NCBI GenBank assembly: GCA_046729895.1
Contig: JBKPHP010000118.1
Span: 1 to 13,380 of the forward strand
DNA: 13,380 nt
Origin: DASXBA01 sp046729895
GTDB taxonomy: Bacteria; Actinomycetota; Thermoleophilia; Solirubrobacterales; Thermoleophilaceae
Direction: 5' to 3'
Part shown: positions 12,588 to 13,380 of the stretch, one piece after another
How positions within the stretch are numbered: position 1 is the first letter of the stretch
Layout: each line of letters opens with the position of its first letter
Made by a program: the position numbers and the translations under genes
The notes under the pieces: generated by a model
What the model saw: only the letters and a program-made list of their open reading frames with translations
Database searches by the model: none
Told to the model about the DNA's origin: nothing

Positions 12588-12856
12588 AACACGGAGCCGA
12601 AGCGCTCGATCCTGGGCTGAACCTCGTGCAGGAGCTCGAGCCAGCGGATGTTGTAATGGCGGGGGTCCGTAAGCGTGGTGCGGTCCTCGAGGTCGAGCCG
12701 CTCGAGCATGTCGGACACCGCCTCGACTACCGAGCGGACCGGGACGAAGCCCAGGCGGCTCGACTCGTAGTTCTCGTCCGGCTCGGGCGGCGGCCCGTTG
12801 CCGCGGGCGTCCCGCCTGGGGAGCTCGACGCGCGGAGCCTCCGTGCCGGTTTCCAT
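12584..12856 (-). CDS. Hypothetical protein, 90 aa, coupled to rfbD
   Basis: I do not recognise the family. Residues 1-33 are polar and proline-rich (ELPRRDARGNGPPPEPDENY). Residues 34-90 look folded and helical: RLGFVPVRSVVEAVSDMLER, then DPRHYNIRWLELLHEVQPRI, ending ERFGSVL. No signal peptide or membrane segment is seen, so it is probably cytosolic. ATG 12854-12856 has no Shine-Dalgarno but a good -10/-35 pair just upstream. Its TGA overlaps the rfbD GTG as GTGA, which strongly suggests a real, translated gene co-expressed with rhamnose synthesis. It could be a small partner of a sugar-nucleotide enzyme or a trimmed C-terminal domain of a larger one; there is no evidence for either. Confidence 0.6.
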   Translation of the reverse strand: METGTEAPRVELPRRDARGNGPPPEPDENYESSRLGFVPVRSVVEAVSDMLERLDLEDRTTLTDPRHYNIRWLELLHEVQPRIERFGSVL

Positions 12857-12862
12857 GGCACC

Positions 12863-12891
12863 AAGCTAGCGGGTGATCGGTATTCAGCCAA
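12863..12891 (-). promoter_or_regulatory. Candidate promoter TTGGCT-N17-TAGCTT for the 90-aa gene and rfbD
   Basis: On the minus strand TTGGCT (12886-12891) and TAGCTT (12863-12868) are separated by exactly 17 nt. The -10 box is 6 nt from the ATG at 12856, which would produce a leaderless mRNA. This is the best sigma-70-like promoter I see in the window. Confidence 0.45.
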
Positions 12892-12993
12892 TCGTCACGG
12901 GCTGCAGGCAGACGGTTCACGCCGACCGTGCGCCCCCTGCTTACCAGCGATAGTGCCCGACCCGGACGTGCTCATGCTGGGGACGCGGGTCGC

Positions 12994-13188
12994 TCACGAC
13001 CGCCGACGGCGCGCCCGCCCCGCGAAGCCGAGAAGCCCCGCCGCGACCGCCAGGAACACCGCCATGGCAATCCAGAAGCCCGGACGGTGGCGGCTCTTTG
13101 TCGCGAGCGCATAGAAGAGTCTCACCGGCCTGGTCGGTGGCGAGACCGGCCTCCGTCGATTCTCATGCTCGTGGGTGGCTACCCCCAT
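12994..13188 (-). CDS. Possible small single-pass membrane protein, 64 aa
   Basis: From ATG 13186-13188 the frame gives a basic, proline-rich N-terminal half, then RPGFWIAMAVFLAVAAGLLG (residues 35-54), a clear hydrophobic segment, then a basic tail (GRARRRRS). That topology would put the basic tail in the cytosol. No ribosome-binding site is visible and the frame continues open upstream to about 13335, so the start is uncertain. It overlaps the end of the partial gene to its right by 10 nt. It may instead be the membrane-anchor tail of a broken larger gene. No function can be named. Confidence 0.35.
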   Translation of the reverse strand: MGVATHEHENRRRPVSPPTRPVRLFYALATKSRHRPGFWIAMAVFLAVAAGLLGFAGRARRRRS

Positions 13189-13380
13189 GCGCAGAGCACG
13201 TAGGCCCGGACCCGCCACTTCTTCGCGGCAGCGGTTGCGGCCGCGATCGCCCTGACAGTCCAGCCTGTTGGCGGGCCGCCTCGACCAGTGTCTGCGGCGT
13301 CCGGAGCCGGCGAGACCAGGACTCCCGGCAACCACGCCTCGTGCCCGCCGATAGCCCCCGGCGATAGAACGCCCCTAGAT
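13179..13380 (-). CDS. Possible C-terminal end of a secreted protein (runs off right edge)
   Basis: One minus-strand frame is open from the window edge to TAG at 13179-13181. It ends GGPPTGWTVRAIAAATAAAK then KWRVRAYVLCAWG. The pattern GW.V.A...(x)n..V.AYV.CA resembles the last two strands of small beta domains that recur at the C-termini of actinobacterial secreted proteins; this is recalled similarity only. About 66 residues are visible and nothing catalytic. A competing frame overlaps it, so the call is tentative. Confidence 0.35.
   Translation of the reverse strand, partial: SRGVLSPGAIGGHEAWLPGVLVSPAPDAADTGRGGPPTGWTVRAIAAATAAAKKWRVRAYVLCAWG

Overview
The window is GC-rich throughout. Gene content (glyoxylate-cycle isocitrate lyase, ruvCAB, yebC, two-subunit PdxS/PdxT PLP synthase, a DUF1918 protein) points to an actinobacterium. 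The style of the secreted and small proteins suggests a Thermoleophilia/Solirubrobacterales-like lineage, but that placement is my inference. Everything here is read by eye and no search was run.

Left part (1-2979): the 3' end of isocitrate lyase (aceA, +) faces a 58-residue charged orphan gene (-). That gene diverges from a 65-residue DUF1918 gene (+). A structured, gene-free intergenic stretch of about 300 bp follows, then ruvB and ruvA on the minus strand with a GTGA overlap.

Middle left (3000-5322): the familiar yebC-ruvC-ruvA-ruvB order is interrupted twice. Between ruvC and ruvA lies a roughly 440-bp C-terminal remnant of an unrelated protein, broken by one apparent single-base deletion. 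Between yebC and ruvC a plus-strand dTDP-4-dehydrorhamnose 3,5-epimerase gene (rfbC) sits in opposite orientation.

Middle (5357-8080): one large secreted protein with a signal peptide, a clan-A-like glycosidase barrel, an FnIII-like module and a LamG-like module. Behind it is about 600 bp of decayed DNA. This holds a C-terminal remnant of a glucose/sorbosone dehydrogenase-type protein split over three frames, and on the other strand a remnant resembling the C-terminus of the intact M29 aminopeptidase next door.

Right part (8080-13380): everything is on the minus strand. In transcription order: the tail of a possible secreted protein and a one-TM mini-protein (both weak), a 90-residue unknown gene with a good candidate promoter, rfbD (GTGA overlap), an RpiR-type regulator, pdxS, pdxT and the M29 aminopeptidase (ATGA overlap with pdxT). 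rfbC and rfbD supply the last two steps of dTDP-L-rhamnose synthesis; rfbA and rfbB are not in the window. PdxS/PdxT make pyridoxal 5'-phosphate from ribose 5-phosphate, glyceraldehyde 3-phosphate and glutamine, which makes a sugar-phosphate-sensing RpiR regulator immediately upstream suggestive.

I see no CRISPR array, transposase, phage gene, rRNA or recognisable tRNA. The parts that look least described are the gene remnants inside ruvCAB and behind the glycosidase, the RpiR-pdxST arrangement, and a recurring TANNNT box 6-9 nt before starts that lack a Shine-Dalgarno sequence.
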